The notes: generated by a model not told the origin, from the sequence alone. Positions 44,422 through 53,684 are shown, numbered from the stretch's first letter. The stretch: 64,000 bases of DNA from Pseudorhodoferax sp. Leaf265 (GCF_001422365.1 NZ_LMMT01000037.1:62001-126000), one strand, 5' to 3'. Numbers and translations are program-made.

Positions 44422-47400
44422 TCAGGCCGCGCGCGGCGCGCGCAGCCGGTCCAGCAGCACCGCCACGTGCACGGCCTCGCGCTGCGCGCCGTCGGCGATC
44501 TGGTGCCGGCAACTCGTGCCGTCGGCCACGACGATGGCCTCGGGCCGACGGCGCACCGCAGGCAGGAGGTCGGCCTCGGCCATCTGCATGGACACGGCGT
44601 AGTGCGCGGCCTCGTAGCCGAAGCTGCCAGCCATGCCGCAGCAGCTGCTCTCGATGAGTTCGGGCTTGGCGCCCGGGATCAGCTTCAGCACATCCAGGAT
44701 GGGGGTGACGGCGCCGAAGGCCTTCTGGTGGCAGTGGCCGTGCAGCAGGATGGGCTGGCCGGCGGGCTGCAGGGCGAGGGCGAAGCGGCCGGCCTTGACC
44801 TCGCGCGCGACGAACTCCTCGAACAGCAGGGCCTGCTGCCCGACGCTGACGGCGTTCTCGCCCAGGCCCATGACCAGCGCCTCGTCGCGCAGCGTCAGCA
44901 GGCAGGACGGCTCCAGGCCAACGATGGCGATGCCGGCCTGGGCGAATGGCAGCAATGCGTCGATCAGCGCGGAGGCCTTCGCACGGGCCTCGTCCACCAT
45001 GCCGCTGGCCAGGTAGGTGCGGCCGCAGCAGTGGTGGCCGCCGGCCTTCTCGACCGTGTGCAGCACGTAGCCTGCGGCACGCAACACGCGCGCGGCGGCC
45101 AGTGCGTTCTCGGTCTCGAAGTTGCCGTTGAAGGTGTCGACGAACAGCACCGCCGCCTTCTGGCCGGCCTGGGCCGCGGAGAGCGTGGCCTCGCGGCTGG
45201 CGAACAGACGTTCGTCGCGCGCGCGCCAGAAGGTGTCGCTGCGCCAGGCCGGCAGCGAGCGCTTGGCCGACAGGCCCAGCGCCTTCTCGCCCAGCCAGGC
45301 CGCACCCGGTACGCGGTTGCGCAGGTTCATGAGCCAGGGCATCTTGCTGGCCATGTGCGCATAGTCGGGCAGGCGGGCAATCAGCTTGTCCTTGAGCGTG
45401 TGGCCGTGCGTCTTCTTGTAGTGGGCCAGGAACTCGATCTTCATCTTCGCCATGTCCACGCCGGTCGGGCAGTCGCGCTTGCAACCCTTGCAGCCCACGC
45501 ACAGGTCCATCGTGGCGTGCAACTCCTCGCCGGTCAGCGCATCGGGGCCCAGCTGGCCCGAGAGCGCCAGGCGCAGCGTGTTGGCGCGCCCGCGCGTGAG
45601 ATGCTGCTCGTCGCGGGTCACGCGGTAGCTCGGGCACATGGTGCCGGCGTCGAATTTCCTGCAGTGGCCGTTGTTGTTGCACATCTCCACGGCCTTGGCG
45701 AAGCCGCCCGTGCTGTCGCCGCCCGTGCCGGGCGGGGTCGTCACCTCGGTCACCGGATCGGCCTGCACATTCCAGGCCGACCAGTCGAGCACGGGCTTCA
45801 GTTCGATGCGCTTGTAGGGCCGCGGTGACGCGGGCGGCGCAAAGCGCAGCAGCGCGGCGTCGTCCATCTTGGGCGGGTCGATGATCTTGCCGGGGTTCAG
45901 CAGGTTGAGCGGATCCAGGTGCTGCTTGATGCTGCGGAACGCGGCGTTGATGGCCGGGCCGAACTGCCATTCGATCCATTCGCCACGGCACAGGCCGTCG
46001 CCGTGCTCGCCGCTGAAGGCGCCCTTGTACTTGCGCACGAGCGCCGAGGCTTCTTCGGCGATCGCGCGCATCTTGGCGCCGCCGTCGGTGCGCATGTCCA
46101 GGATGGGCCGCACGTGCAATGTGCCGACCGAGGCGTGCGCATACCAGGTGCCGCGGCTGCCGTACCTGGCGAACACCTCGGTCAGCGCGTCGGTGTATTC
46201 GGCCAGGTGCTCGAGCGGCACGGCGCAGTCCTCGATGAAGCTCACGGGTTTGCCGTCGCCCTTGAGGCTCATCATGATGTTGAGGCCGGCCTTGCGCACC
46301 TCCCACAGGTACTTCTGTGCCGCGTCGTCGGGCATCTGCACCACGCTGCCTGGCAGGCCCAGGTCGCCCATGAGCTCGGCCAGCTGGCGCAGCTGCGGCA
46401 GCAGCGCAGCCTTGTCGCTGCCTGCGAACTCCACCAGCAGGATGGCCGCGGGCCTGCCGATCAGCGCGGTCTCCACCGTGGGGCGGAAGGCCGGGTTGGC
46501 CAGGGCCAGCTCGATCATCGTGCGGTCGACCAGCTCCACCGCCGTGGGGCCGAGCTTGACGATGTGCTGGGCCGCGTCCATCGCGGCGTGGAAGGTCGGG
46601 AAGTTGACGATGCCCAGCACCTTGGCGCGTGGCAGTTCGGCCAGCTTCAGCGTGAGGCTGCGCGTGACGGCCAGCGTGCCCTCGGAGCCGATCAGCAGGT
46701 GCGCCAGGTTCACGCTGCCGTCGCTGGTGTAGGGCTTCTCGCTCTGGTTGTAGAAGATGTCGAGGTTGTAGCCGGCCACGCGGCGCATGACCTTGGGCCA
46801 GCGCGCGGCGATCTCGGCGCTGTGCTGCGCCGCGAGCTTGCGCACATGGTCGGCAATCGCCGCCGCGCGGCCGCCGACGCCGGCGACCGGCCCGAAGTTC
46901 ACGAGTTCGCCGTCCGACAGCCAGGCCTGCGCGCCCAGCACGTTGTGCACCATGTTGCCGTAGGCGATCGAGCGCGAGCCGCAGGAGTTGTTGCCGGCCA
47001 TGCCGCCCAGCGTGGCCTGGGCGCTGGTCGACACGTCCACCGGGTACCACAGGCCATGCGGCCTGAGCTGCGCGTTGAGGTGGTCCAGCACCAGGCCGGG
47101 CTCCACCGTGGCGGTACGGGCCTGCACGTCCACCTCGAGCACGCGGCGCAGGTGCTTGCTGTTGTCGATGACCAGCGCCGCGCCCGTGGTCTGGCCGCAC
47201 TGGCTGGTGCCACCGCCGCGCGCGAGCACGGGCACCTTCAGGTCGCGCGCGATGTCGATGGCCAGGGCCACATCGCGTTCGGTCTTCGGCACCAGCACGC
47301 CGGCCGGCATGATCTGGTAGATCGACGCATCGGTGGCGTAGCGCCCGCGTGAGCCCGCGTCGAACAGCACCTCGCCCTCGGTCTCCGCACGCAGCCGGCG

Positions 47401-47478
47401 CGCCAGCGCCTCGCAAATTTCGTTGGGTGGCAGCACGGTGCCGGCCGGGAGCAGGGCGCTTGCGGGTTCGATCTGCAT
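44422..47478 (-). CDS. FAD-linked D-2-hydroxyacid dehydrogenase with Fe-S domain (YdiJ-like)
   Basis: A 1018-residue two-part oxidoreductase. Residues about 35-470 are an FAD_binding_4/FAD-oxidase_C unit (VPVLARGGGTSQCGQTTGAA, GMAGNNSCGSRSIAYGNMVH, GLCRGEWIEWQFGPAINAAF). Residues about 600-1018 are an Fe-S part: CNNNGHCRKFDAGTMCPSYR and CVGCKGCKRDCPTGVDMAKM bind clusters, with later GGHHCCGRTYLASGMVD, HGHCHQKAFGAVTPI and SCCGMAGSFGYEAA as CCG-type motifs. This matches YdiJ/D-2-hydroxyglutarate dehydrogenase-type enzymes, which pass electrons to quinone or electron-transfer flavoprotein. It follows the GntR gene by 9 bp and shares its control. The substrate is probably a D-2-hydroxyacid. Confidence 0.93.
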   Translation of the reverse strand: MQIEPASALLPAGTVLPPNEICEALARRLRAETEGEVLFDAGSRGRYATDASIYQIMPAGVLVPKTERDVALAIDIARDLKVPVLARGGGTSQCGQTTGAALVIDNSKHLRRVLEVDVQARTATVEPGLVLDHLNAQLRPHGLWYPVDVSTSAQATLGGMAGNNSCGSRSIAYGNMVHNVLGAQAWLSDGELVNFGPVAGVGGRAAAIADHVRKLAAQHSAEIAARWPKVMRRVAGYNLDIFYNQSEKPYTSDGSVNLAHLLIGSEGTLAVTRSLTLKLAELPRAKVLGIVNFPTFHAAMDAAQHIVKLGPTAVELVDRTMIELALANPAFRPTVETALIGRPAAILLVEFAGSDKAALLPQLRQLAELMGDLGLPGSVVQMPDDAAQKYLWEVRKAGLNIMMSLKGDGKPVSFIEDCAVPLEHLAEYTDALTEVFARYGSRGTWYAHASVGTLHVRPILDMRTDGGAKMRAIAEEASALVRKYKGAFSGEHGDGLCRGEWIEWQFGPAINAAFRSIKQHLDPLNLLNPGKIIDPPKMDDAALLRFAPPASPRPYKRIELKPVLDWSAWNVQADPVTEVTTPPGTGGDSTGGFAKAVEMCNNNGHCRKFDAGTMCPSYRVTRDEQHLTRGRANTLRLALSGQLGPDALTGEELHATMDLCVGCKGCKRDCPTGVDMAKMKIEFLAHYKKTHGHTLKDKLIARLPDYAHMASKMPWLMNLRNRVPGAAWLGEKALGLSAKRSLPAWRSDTFWRARDERLFASREATLSAAQAGQKAAVLFVDTFNGNFETENALAAARVLRAAGYVLHTVEKAGGHHCCGRTYLASGMVDEARAKASALIDALLPFAQAGIAIVGLEPSCLLTLRDEALVMGLGENAVSVGQQALLFEEFVAREVKAGRFALALQPAGQPILLHGHCHQKAFGAVTPILDVLKLIPGAKPELIESSCCGMAGSFGYEAAHYAVSMQMAEADLLPAVRRRPEAIVVADGTSCRHQIADGAQREAVHVAVLLDRLRAPRAA

Positions 47479-47487
47479 GGGGTGTTC

Positions 47488-48186
47488 CTAGTTCTTTCGG
47501 GCGGCGGCGGCGATCGGGTAGATCTCGCCTGCGCGCAGCAGCGCGAGCACCGTGTCGCGCTTGCGCAGCACGTGGGCCACGAGCACATCGCGCAGCGCAG
47601 CCGCATCGCGCGCCTGCAGTGTCGCGACCATCTGCTCGTGCTCCTGCACGGCGTGCTGCCACTTGGCTTCGTCCTGGTTGGTGCGAAAGCGCAGTGACTG
47701 CACGCGCGCGTTGATCGCGCGGTAGGTGCTGGTCAGCACCGGGTTGCGCGCGGCGGCGTTGATGGCGGTGTGGATCAGCGCGTTGAGCCGGTAGTAGCCC
47801 GACAGGTCGCGCCGCGCATGGCAGGCCAGCATCTCGTAGTGCAGCGCGCGCAGTTCGGCCAGTTCGGCGTCCGTGATGCGCTGCGCCGCGAGCTCACCCG
47901 ACTGGCCCTCCAGCATGGCCAGCACCTCGAAGGTGTTGAGCACGTCGGCTTCGGTGAGCTTGACGGCCACGGCGCCGCGGTTGGGCAGCAGATCCACGAG
48001 GCCCTCGGCGGCCAGCAGCTTGATGGCCTCGCGCAGCGGCGTGCGCGAGACACGCAGCTGCTCGCACAGTTCTCGCTCGTTGAGCTTGGCGCCGGGCGCG
48101 ATGCGGCCCTCCACCAGCATGGTGCGCAGCCGCGCGGCCACCTGGTCGTGCAGCGCGAGACGGGAGATTTCGATGATGTCGGCCAT
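47488..48186 (-). CDS. GntR-family transcriptional regulator, FCD subfamily
   Basis: A regulator of about 232 residues with the winged helix GKIAPGAK-like (read GRIAPGAKLNERELCEQLRV), recognition part SRTPLREAIKLLAAEGLVDL, and a C-terminal FCD ligand domain (LEGQSGELAAQRITDAELAE ... AINARVQSLRFRTNQDEAKW). ATG 48186 is chosen: GAGGAAGCC precedes it, and an operator palindrome lies at 48207-48219, which would be inside the coding region if the upstream ATG at 48258 were used. It is co-transcribed with the FAD/Fe-S dehydrogenase and divergent from the aminotransferase/TTT operon, probably repressing both until a hydroxy- or oxo-acid binds. Confidence 0.9.
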   Translation of the reverse strand: MADIIEISRLALHDQVAARLRTMLVEGRIAPGAKLNERELCEQLRVSRTPLREAIKLLAAEGLVDLLPNRGAVAVKLTEADVLNTFEVLAMLEGQSGELAAQRITDAELAELRALHYEMLACHARRDLSGYYRLNALIHTAINAAARNPVLTSTYRAINARVQSLRFRTNQDEAKWQHAVQEHEQMVATLQARDAAALRDVLVAHVLRKRDTVLALLRAGEIYPIAAAARKN

Positions 48187-48206
48187 GGCTTCCTCGGACG
48201 AATGGA

Positions 48207-48219
48207 TTTTGCATTCAAA
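48207..48219. promoter_or_regulatory. GntR operator 1 (TTTTGCATTCAAA)
   Basis: TTTTG-CATT-CAAA, a near-palindrome 20 bp upstream of the GntR ATG at 48186. It is the exact inverse of the site at 48274-48286. Confidence 0.6.
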
Positions 48220-48273
48220 TTCTTTGGCCAGCTCTGCGATAGATCTAGGGTTATCCATGGCTCAGTATTGTTT

Positions 48274-48286
48274 TTTGAATGCAAAA
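48274..48286. promoter_or_regulatory. GntR operator 2 (TTTGAATGCAAAA)
   Basis: The inverse complement of the 48207 site over 13 bp. On the minus strand it reads TTTTTG-CATT-CAAAAA with a 6-bp dyad. It is 25 bp upstream of the aminotransferase ATG, so one site faces each divergent operon. Confidence 0.6.
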
Positions 48287-48311
48287 ATTCCGAAGGCAAC
48301 AAGGACCCGAC

Positions 48312-49553
48312 ATGCTTCAGCTCGACATCCATCCCACCGGCCGCCATTTCCTGCAGATCCCCGGCCCCAGCCCGGTGCCCGACCGCATCCTGCGCGCGAT
48401 GAGCCTGCCCACCATCGACCACCGCGGGCCCGAGTTCGCCGGCCTGGGGCGCAAGGTGCTGGCGGGCATCCAGCAGATCTTCAAGACGGAGCATCCGGTG
48501 GTGATCTACCCGGCCTCGGGCACTGGCGCCTGGGAGGCCGCGCTGCTCAACACCCTGAGCCCCGGCGACCACGTGCTGATGTACGAGACCGGCCACTTCG
48601 CCAGCCTGTGGAACAAGATGGCCACCAAGCTCGGCGTCGTGACCGAGTTCCTGGCCTGGGAGGGGCGCGACGAACACCTGCCGAACGCCGGCAGCTGGCG
48701 CCGCGGCGTGCAGGCCGAGCTCATCGAGGCACGCTTGCGCAAGGACACCGAGAAAAAGATCAAGGCCGTGTGCGTGGTGCACAACGAGACCTCGACCGGC
48801 GTGACTTCCGACATCGCCTCGGTGCGCAAGGCCATCGACGCTGCGGGCCACCCGGCCCTGCTGATGGTCGACAGCATCTCGGGCCTGGCCAGCGCCGACT
48901 TCCGCCATGACGAGTGGGGCGTGGACGTGACCGTCAGCGGCTCGCAGAAGGGCCTCATGCTGCCGCCCGGCATCAGCTTCAACGCCTTGTCGCCGCGCGC
49001 GCTCGAGGCGTCGAAGTCGGCCAAGCTGCCGCGCGCCTTCTTCGACTGGGCCGAGATCGTCGAGATGAACAAGACCGGCTACTGGCCCTACACGCCCAGC
49101 ACCAACCTGCTGTATGGCCTCTCGGAGGCGCTGGACATGGTGCTGGGCGAGGGCCTGGAGAACGTGTTCGCCAGGCACCAGCGCTGGGCGGCCGGCGTGC
49201 GCGCGGGCGTCAACGCCTGGGGCCTGCCGATCCAGTGCGCCGACCCGGCCGTCTACTCGCCCGTGCTGACCGGCGTGATCACGCCCGAGGGCGTGGATGC
49301 CGACGCGCTGCGCAAGCTGATCCACGAGCGCTTCGACCTCTCGCTGGGCACCGGCCTCGGAAAGCTCAAGGGCCGCATGTTCCGCATGGGCCACCTGGGC
49401 GACAGCAACGACCTCACGCTGGTGGCCATGGTGGCGGGCGTCGAGATGGGCCTGAAGCTGGCCGGCGTCAAGCTGGCGGGCAGCGGCGTGCAGGCCACCA
49501 TGGACCACTTCGGCGGCCATCCGGCCCCCACGCCGCTGAAGAACGCCGTTTAA
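48312..49553 (+). CDS. Class V aminotransferase (serine-glyoxylate aminotransferase-like)
   Basis: A 413-residue PLP enzyme. The PLP lysine is in VTVSGSQKGLMLPPG; the phosphate-binding region is VIYPASGTGAWEAALLNTL; the Asp that pairs with the pyridine nitrogen is in LLMVDSISGLASADFRHDEW. FLQIPGPSPVPDRILRAM and VVHNETSTGVTSDI are hallmarks of serine/alanine-glyoxylate aminotransferases. It should convert serine or alanine plus glyoxylate to hydroxypyruvate or pyruvate plus glycine. It has its own divergent GntR operator and is followed by a TTT receptor (36-bp gap). Together with the hydroxyacid dehydrogenase on the other strand it suggests use of a 2-hydroxy/2-amino acid. Confidence 0.93.
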   Translation: MLQLDIHPTGRHFLQIPGPSPVPDRILRAMSLPTIDHRGPEFAGLGRKVLAGIQQIFKTEHPVVIYPASGTGAWEAALLNTLSPGDHVLMYETGHFASLWNKMATKLGVVTEFLAWEGRDEHLPNAGSWRRGVQAELIEARLRKDTEKKIKAVCVVHNETSTGVTSDIASVRKAIDAAGHPALLMVDSISGLASADFRHDEWGVDVTVSGSQKGLMLPPGISFNALSPRALEASKSAKLPRAFFDWAEIVEMNKTGYWPYTPSTNLLYGLSEALDMVLGEGLENVFARHQRWAAGVRAGVNAWGLPIQCADPAVYSPVLTGVITPEGVDADALRKLIHERFDLSLGTGLGKLKGRMFRMGHLGDSNDLTLVAMVAGVEMGLKLAGVKLAGSGVQATMDHFGGHPAPTPLKNAV

Positions 49554-49589
49554 GCGTCCGCGACACGACCACCCCAACGGAGACACACG

Positions 49590-50567
49590 ATGCAAAGACG
49601 TTCCCTGATCCAGGCCGTGGGCGCCGCGGCGGCCACGCTCGGCGCCCCCTCCCTGTTCGCGCAGGACTGGCCCTCTGGCCCGGTGCGCATCGTGGTGGGC
49701 TTCCCGCCCGGCGGCGGCACCGACGCGCTGGCGCGCGTGGTGGCGCAGAAGCTCACGGCCATGTGGGGCCAGTCGGTCATCGTGGAGAACAAGCCCGGCG
49801 TGGCCGGCGTGCTGGCGGCCGAGTACGTGTCGCAGCAGCCCAGCGACGGCAGCACGCTGCTCATGGCGCACATCAACAGCCATGCGCTGGCGCCCAGCCT
49901 GCAGCCCAAGCTGCGCTACGACGTGCAGCGCGACTTCGTGCCCATCGTGATGGTGGGCGTGACACCCAATCTGCTGATCGCCGGCCCGGGCCAGAAGGCC
50001 ACGGCGCTCAAGGACATCGTGGCGCTGTGCAAGGCCGAGCCCGGCAAGGTCAGCTTCGGCTCGGCCGGCGCCGGTTCGGCCCAGCACCTGGCGCTGGAGA
50101 TGTTCAAGCTGCAGGGCGGACTGGACGCCATGCACGTGCCCTACAAGGGCAGCGGCCCGCTGCTCGCCGACCTCATGGGCAACCAGATCCAGTACAGCTT
50201 CGAGACCATGACGGCGGCCACGCCGCATGTGAAGAGCGGCAAGGTCGTGGCCGTGGCGCAGACGCGCACGCGCCGTGCCAAGGGCCACCCCGGCGTGCCG
50301 ACCATGCAGGAGCAGGGCTTCGAGGGCTTCGAGGCCACCACCTGGTACGGCCTGGTGGGGCCCGGCAAGCTGCCGACGCCGATCGCCGACAAGGTCAACC
50401 GCGACGTCAACACGGTGCTGGCCATGCCCGACGTGCAGGAGCGGCTGGACACCTACGGGGCGGAAGACGGCGGCGGCTCGCGCGAGAAGTTCACGCAGTT
50501 CATCGCCAGCGAGACCGCGAAGTGGGGCAAGGTGGTGCGCGACGGCAAGGTCAAGGTCGACGCGTAG
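49590..50567 (+). CDS. Bug/TTT-family periplasmic substrate-binding protein
   Basis: A 325-residue periplasmic receptor. The signal peptide ends APSLFAQ; the mature start DWPSGPVRIVVGFPPGGGTD is the family signature, followed by QSVIVENKPGVAGVLAAEYV, MHVPYKGSGPLLADLMGNQI and GHPGVPTMQEQGFEGFEATT. It is co-transcribed with the aminotransferase (good GGAG before ATG 49590) and again lacks membrane TctA/TctB partners nearby. The ligand is probably the carboxylate processed by the divergent operon. Its last 17 bases overlap the convergent ornithine-cyclodeaminase-like gene. Confidence 0.93.
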   Translation: MQRRSLIQAVGAAAATLGAPSLFAQDWPSGPVRIVVGFPPGGGTDALARVVAQKLTAMWGQSVIVENKPGVAGVLAAEYVSQQPSDGSTLLMAHINSHALAPSLQPKLRYDVQRDFVPIVMVGVTPNLLIAGPGQKATALKDIVALCKAEPGKVSFGSAGAGSAQHLALEMFKLQGGLDAMHVPYKGSGPLLADLMGNQIQYSFETMTAATPHVKSGKVVAVAQTRTRRAKGHPGVPTMQEQGFEGFEATTWYGLVGPGKLPTPIADKVNRDVNTVLAMPDVQERLDTYGAEDGGGSREKFTQFIASETAKWGKVVRDGKVKVDA

Positions 50568-51483
50568 CCTCGGCCTCGAAGACGGCGACTGCCGCCGCGA
50601 GATCTTCGAGCGCCGTGCCCACGGCCTTGAACACCGTGCGCTCGCTCTCGGCGCGGCGGCCCTGGGCGGCGCCCGTCACGAGATCGGCCAATGTGCCGCG
50701 CACGTCGTCGGCGCGGAACACGCCGCGCGCGAGCGGCCCCAGCAGGTCGCCGCTCTTTTGCAGTGCCTCGGGCGTGTCGACCCAGACGCCGGCACCGGCG
50801 AAGCAGGCATCGTCGGCCTCGACCATCTGGGGCGAGAAGCTGCCGATCAGGTCCAGGTGGCTGCCCGGTGCGAGCCAGGCGCCTTGCACCACGGGCGAGG
50901 TGGCCAGCGTGGCGCAGCTCACGATGTCGGCGCCCGCGCAGGCGGTGGCCAGGTCGTGCGCGGCGAGTGCGTCGAAGCCGTCCTCGCGCAGGCTGGCCGC
51001 CAGGGCCGTGGCCTGCGGCGCCGAGCGGGCCCAGACCGTCACGCGGCGGATCGGCCGCACGGCTGAGAAGGCCGCGGGCAGCAGCCGCGCGAGCCGGCCC
51101 GCGCCGACCACGAGCAGGTGCTGCGCGTCCTCGCGCGCGAGGTAGGAGGCGGCCAGCGCCGAGGCCGCCACCGTGCGGCGCGCCGTGATGGCATCGCCGT
51201 CGAGCAGCGCCAGCGGCACGCCCGTGGCCGCGTCGTGCAGCAGGTAGCTCGCGTGCAGGCCCGGCAGGCCCAGCGCGGCATTGCCGGGGGCGATGTTGAT
51301 GACTTTCACGCCATAGTGGCGCGCGGTCCAGGCCGGCATGATCAGCGAGGTGAAACGTTCGTCGACTGCGTGGGTGTGGCGCAGCGGCACCTGGCAGGGC
51401 GTGGCGAAGGCCTGGCGCAGCGTGGGAATCAGGTGGGTGAAGGGCAGGGCGGCATGCACCGCGGCCGCGTCGATGAACCTCAT
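50551..51483 (-). CDS. Ornithine cyclodeaminase/mu-crystallin family protein
   Basis: A 310-residue NAD(P)-binding protein. MRFIDAAAVHAALPFTHLIP, ERFTSLIMPAWTARHYGVKV and GLPGLHASYLLHDAATGVPL form the catalytic half; LLVVGAGRLARLLPAAFSAV is the Rossmann motif. The family includes ornithine cyclodeaminase, alanine dehydrogenase, lysine cyclodeaminase, ketimine reductase and mu-crystallin, so the exact reaction is not fixed. Its ATG overlaps the upstream MFS stop (ATGA), coupling it to a transporter, and it converges on the TTT receptor. Confidence 0.9.
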   Translation of the reverse strand: MRFIDAAAVHAALPFTHLIPTLRQAFATPCQVPLRHTHAVDERFTSLIMPAWTARHYGVKVINIAPGNAALGLPGLHASYLLHDAATGVPLALLDGDAITARRTVAASALAASYLAREDAQHLLVVGAGRLARLLPAAFSAVRPIRRVTVWARSAPQATALAASLREDGFDALAAHDLATACAGADIVSCATLATSPVVQGAWLAPGSHLDLIGSFSPQMVEADDACFAGAGVWVDTPEALQKSGDLLGPLARGVFRADDVRGTLADLVTGAAQGRRAESERTVFKAVGTALEDLAAAVAVFEAEATRRP

Positions 51484-53075
51484 GCTTCGGCCAGGTAGTG
51501 CTTCATCTCCACCGCCTCGCCAGGCAGCACGAATGCGCGCACCTGCGCTTCGAGTTCGTGGTCGGCCTGCGTGTGGCGCGCGCGCTGGTGCAGGTAGTCG
51601 GCCCAGGAACTCACGATGAAGCGCTCCACGTAGCGCGAGGGATCGGCCAGGTCGCGGTAGACGCGCCAGAAGGTCGCGCCGTCGCGCTTGCGGTGGGCGC
51701 GCAGCAGGCTGGTCGCTTCCAGGAAGGCGCTCGCGTCCTCGGGCCGGATGCGGTAGCCGATCTCGATGGCCACGGGGCCGGCCTCGGGCGCCGGCTCCTT
51801 GGACACGTAGAGCTCGTCCCAGGGCGTGGTCTGCGTCACGTCCTGCGCATCGCCCATGCGCAAGGGGAAGGGCTTGCCCAGCAGCAGGCCGGCGGCCATG
51901 GCCGCCGCGGCCGCCACCAGCGTGAAGGTCAGGCCCGTGATGTCGGCCATGGCGCCCCAGAAGGCCGAACCCAGCGCGAACGAGCCCAGCGCGCACAGCG
52001 TGTGCATGGCCACCGCGCGCGAGCGCACCCAGGGCGGCACGCTGGTCTGGGTGGCGGTGTTGAAGGTGGACATCACGGCCATCCAGGCCGCGCCGCCGGC
52101 CACCAGCGAGAGGTAGACCAGCGCCGGCCAGGGCGCGAAGGCCGCGATCAGGTTCACCAGGGCATAGACCACACAGCCGATGGCGACGAGTTTTTCCAGG
52201 CCCACGCGGTGGCGCAGCTGCCCCACGACCAGGCCGATCAGCACGGCGCCCGTGCCCAGGCAGCCCATCAGCATGCCGTAGCCGGTCGCGCCCAGGCCCA
52301 GCTTCTGCGCACCGATGGTGGGCAGCAGCGCCCACAGCGCAGACCCGGCACCGGCATAGGCCACGGTGCGCACCAGTTGGGCCAGCACGGTCTGCGAATG
52401 CCAGGCAAAGCGCAGCGCGGCCATCATGCCGCCCCACAGCCGTTCGGCCGGCAGGCGCGAGGGCGGGTGCGGCTTGGGCGGGTAGCGCCGGATCGCCAGC
52501 GCCATGACCACCACGGCGACCACGGCCAGCGCGAAATTCCAGGCGCCGCCCACCAGCGTGAACACCAGGCCGGCCAGGGCCGGGCCGACCGCGCGCGCCG
52601 CGTTGTAGGCAATGGACACGCAGGTGATGGCCTGGGGCAGGTCCGCGCGCGTGACCGAGTCGGCGATGGTGGAATTCCAGGCCGGCGACAGCAGCGCCGT
52701 GCAGCAGCCCGCCACGAAGATCATGAACAGCAAGGTGCCGGGCCCGCCGATGCCGGCCAGCAGCAGCACGGCCATCAGCGTGCCGGCAGCGGCCTGCACC
52801 ACCAGCGCCGTCAGGATGAGCCGGCGCCGGTCCGTGATGTCGGCCATCACCCCGGCCGGCAAGGACAGCAGGAACATGGGCAGGAACACGGCCGTCTGCA
52901 CCAGGGCCGCCAGGAAGGACGAGCCGGTCAGCTCGACCATCATCCAGGCGCCAGCCATGGTCTGCATGGCGTTGCCGATGAAGTAGATGCCGCCGCTGCT
53001 CCACAGGGCGCGGAACTGCGGGTAGCGCAACGTGGCCCAGATGGAGGGGTTGTGGGGCAGGGGCGTGGCGCTCAT
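51480..53075 (-). CDS. MFS transporter with C-terminal ABM-like domain (MFS_3/EntS-type)
   Basis: A 531-residue fusion. Residues about 10-420 are a 12-helix MFS_3 transporter (FLSLPAGVMADITDRRRLIL is the loop 2-3 motif; NAARAVGPALAGLVFTLVGG and GALWALLPTIGAQ-like segments follow). Residues about 435-531 are a soluble dimeric alpha/beta-barrel domain: IEIGYRIRPEDASAFLEATS, DGATFWRVYRDLADPSRYVE and RFIVSSWADYLHQRARHTQA. EntS-like exporters with this tail are known, but the role of the tail is unclear. It overlaps the cyclodeaminase-like gene by four bases. It probably exports a small molecule, possibly an amino-acid-derived one. Confidence 0.9.
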   Translation of the reverse strand: MSATPLPHNPSIWATLRYPQFRALWSSGGIYFIGNAMQTMAGAWMMVELTGSSFLAALVQTAVFLPMFLLSLPAGVMADITDRRRLILTALVVQAAAGTLMAVLLLAGIGGPGTLLFMIFVAGCCTALLSPAWNSTIADSVTRADLPQAITCVSIAYNAARAVGPALAGLVFTLVGGAWNFALAVVAVVVMALAIRRYPPKPHPPSRLPAERLWGGMMAALRFAWHSQTVLAQLVRTVAYAGAGSALWALLPTIGAQKLGLGATGYGMLMGCLGTGAVLIGLVVGQLRHRVGLEKLVAIGCVVYALVNLIAAFAPWPALVYLSLVAGGAAWMAVMSTFNTATQTSVPPWVRSRAVAMHTLCALGSFALGSAFWGAMADITGLTFTLVAAAAAMAAGLLLGKPFPLRMGDAQDVTQTTPWDELYVSKEPAPEAGPVAIEIGYRIRPEDASAFLEATSLLRAHRKRDGATFWRVYRDLADPSRYVERFIVSSWADYLHQRARHTQADHELEAQVRAFVLPGEAVEMKHYLAEA

Positions 53076-53128
53076 GGCGCGCAATTGTCCATATTTAAAC
53101 CCCCTGCCCGCGGGGGATTGGCGCGATT

Positions 53129-53551
53129 TCAGGCCGAAGTGGCGAGGCCGGCGCGCGGCTGCCGCGTGGCGCGCAAGCCCATCCACTGGGCCTCGGCCAG
53201 CAGCACCACGGTCACGGCCTGGGCGACGACCCAGGCCGTGCCCAGCGCCGTGACTGGGAACAGGCCGCTGGCCAGCAGCGCGGTGCAGGCCGCGGCCCAG
53301 CCGAAGTTGCCGACGGCGACCAGGCCGATCAGGGTGCGCGGCGGCGTGGCGCGGCCGGCCATGGCCGCGGCCGCCGCGGCGTAGGCCAGCAGGAACAGGC
53401 CCGTGCCCAGCAGCAGGCCACCGGGCAGGCCGGTGAGCCGGGCCAGCGCGTCGGTGAAACCGATCTGCAGGGCGCCCGTGGCGGCGCACGAGGCTGTGTC
53501 GACCCACATCACGCGGGACAGGAAACGGGGCGAGGCGAAGAACGAGGACAT
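53129..53551 (-). CDS. Small integral membrane protein of unknown function
   Basis: A 140-residue protein with four hydrophobic segments (MWVDTASCAATGALQIGFT, LPGGLLLGTGLFLLAYAAAA, LIGLVAVGNFGWAAACTALL and ALGTAWVVAQAVTVVLLAEA), resembling the four-helix SUR7/DoxX-like or 'DUF4345-like' small membrane proteins; I cannot fix the family. AAAGGAGTTACGCC precedes ATG 53551. It is divergent from the XRE regulator, which may control it. Confidence 0.8.
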   Translation of the reverse strand: MSSFFASPRFLSRVMWVDTASCAATGALQIGFTDALARLTGLPGGLLLGTGLFLLAYAAAAAAMAGRATPPRTLIGLVAVGNFGWAAACTALLASGLFPVTALGTAWVVAQAVTVVLLAEAQWMGLRATRQPRAGLATSA

Positions 53552-53684
53552 GGCGTAACTCCTTTGGGTTGCACGCCCTGGGACCATCCCCTGGCGTTGG
53601 AACGCATGGTTCCGCAGGCGGTGCCGCGAAGCCATGACCTCGCAGGTCATGGGCACGCGCGGCCCTGGCGCCAGAATCGGCGCC

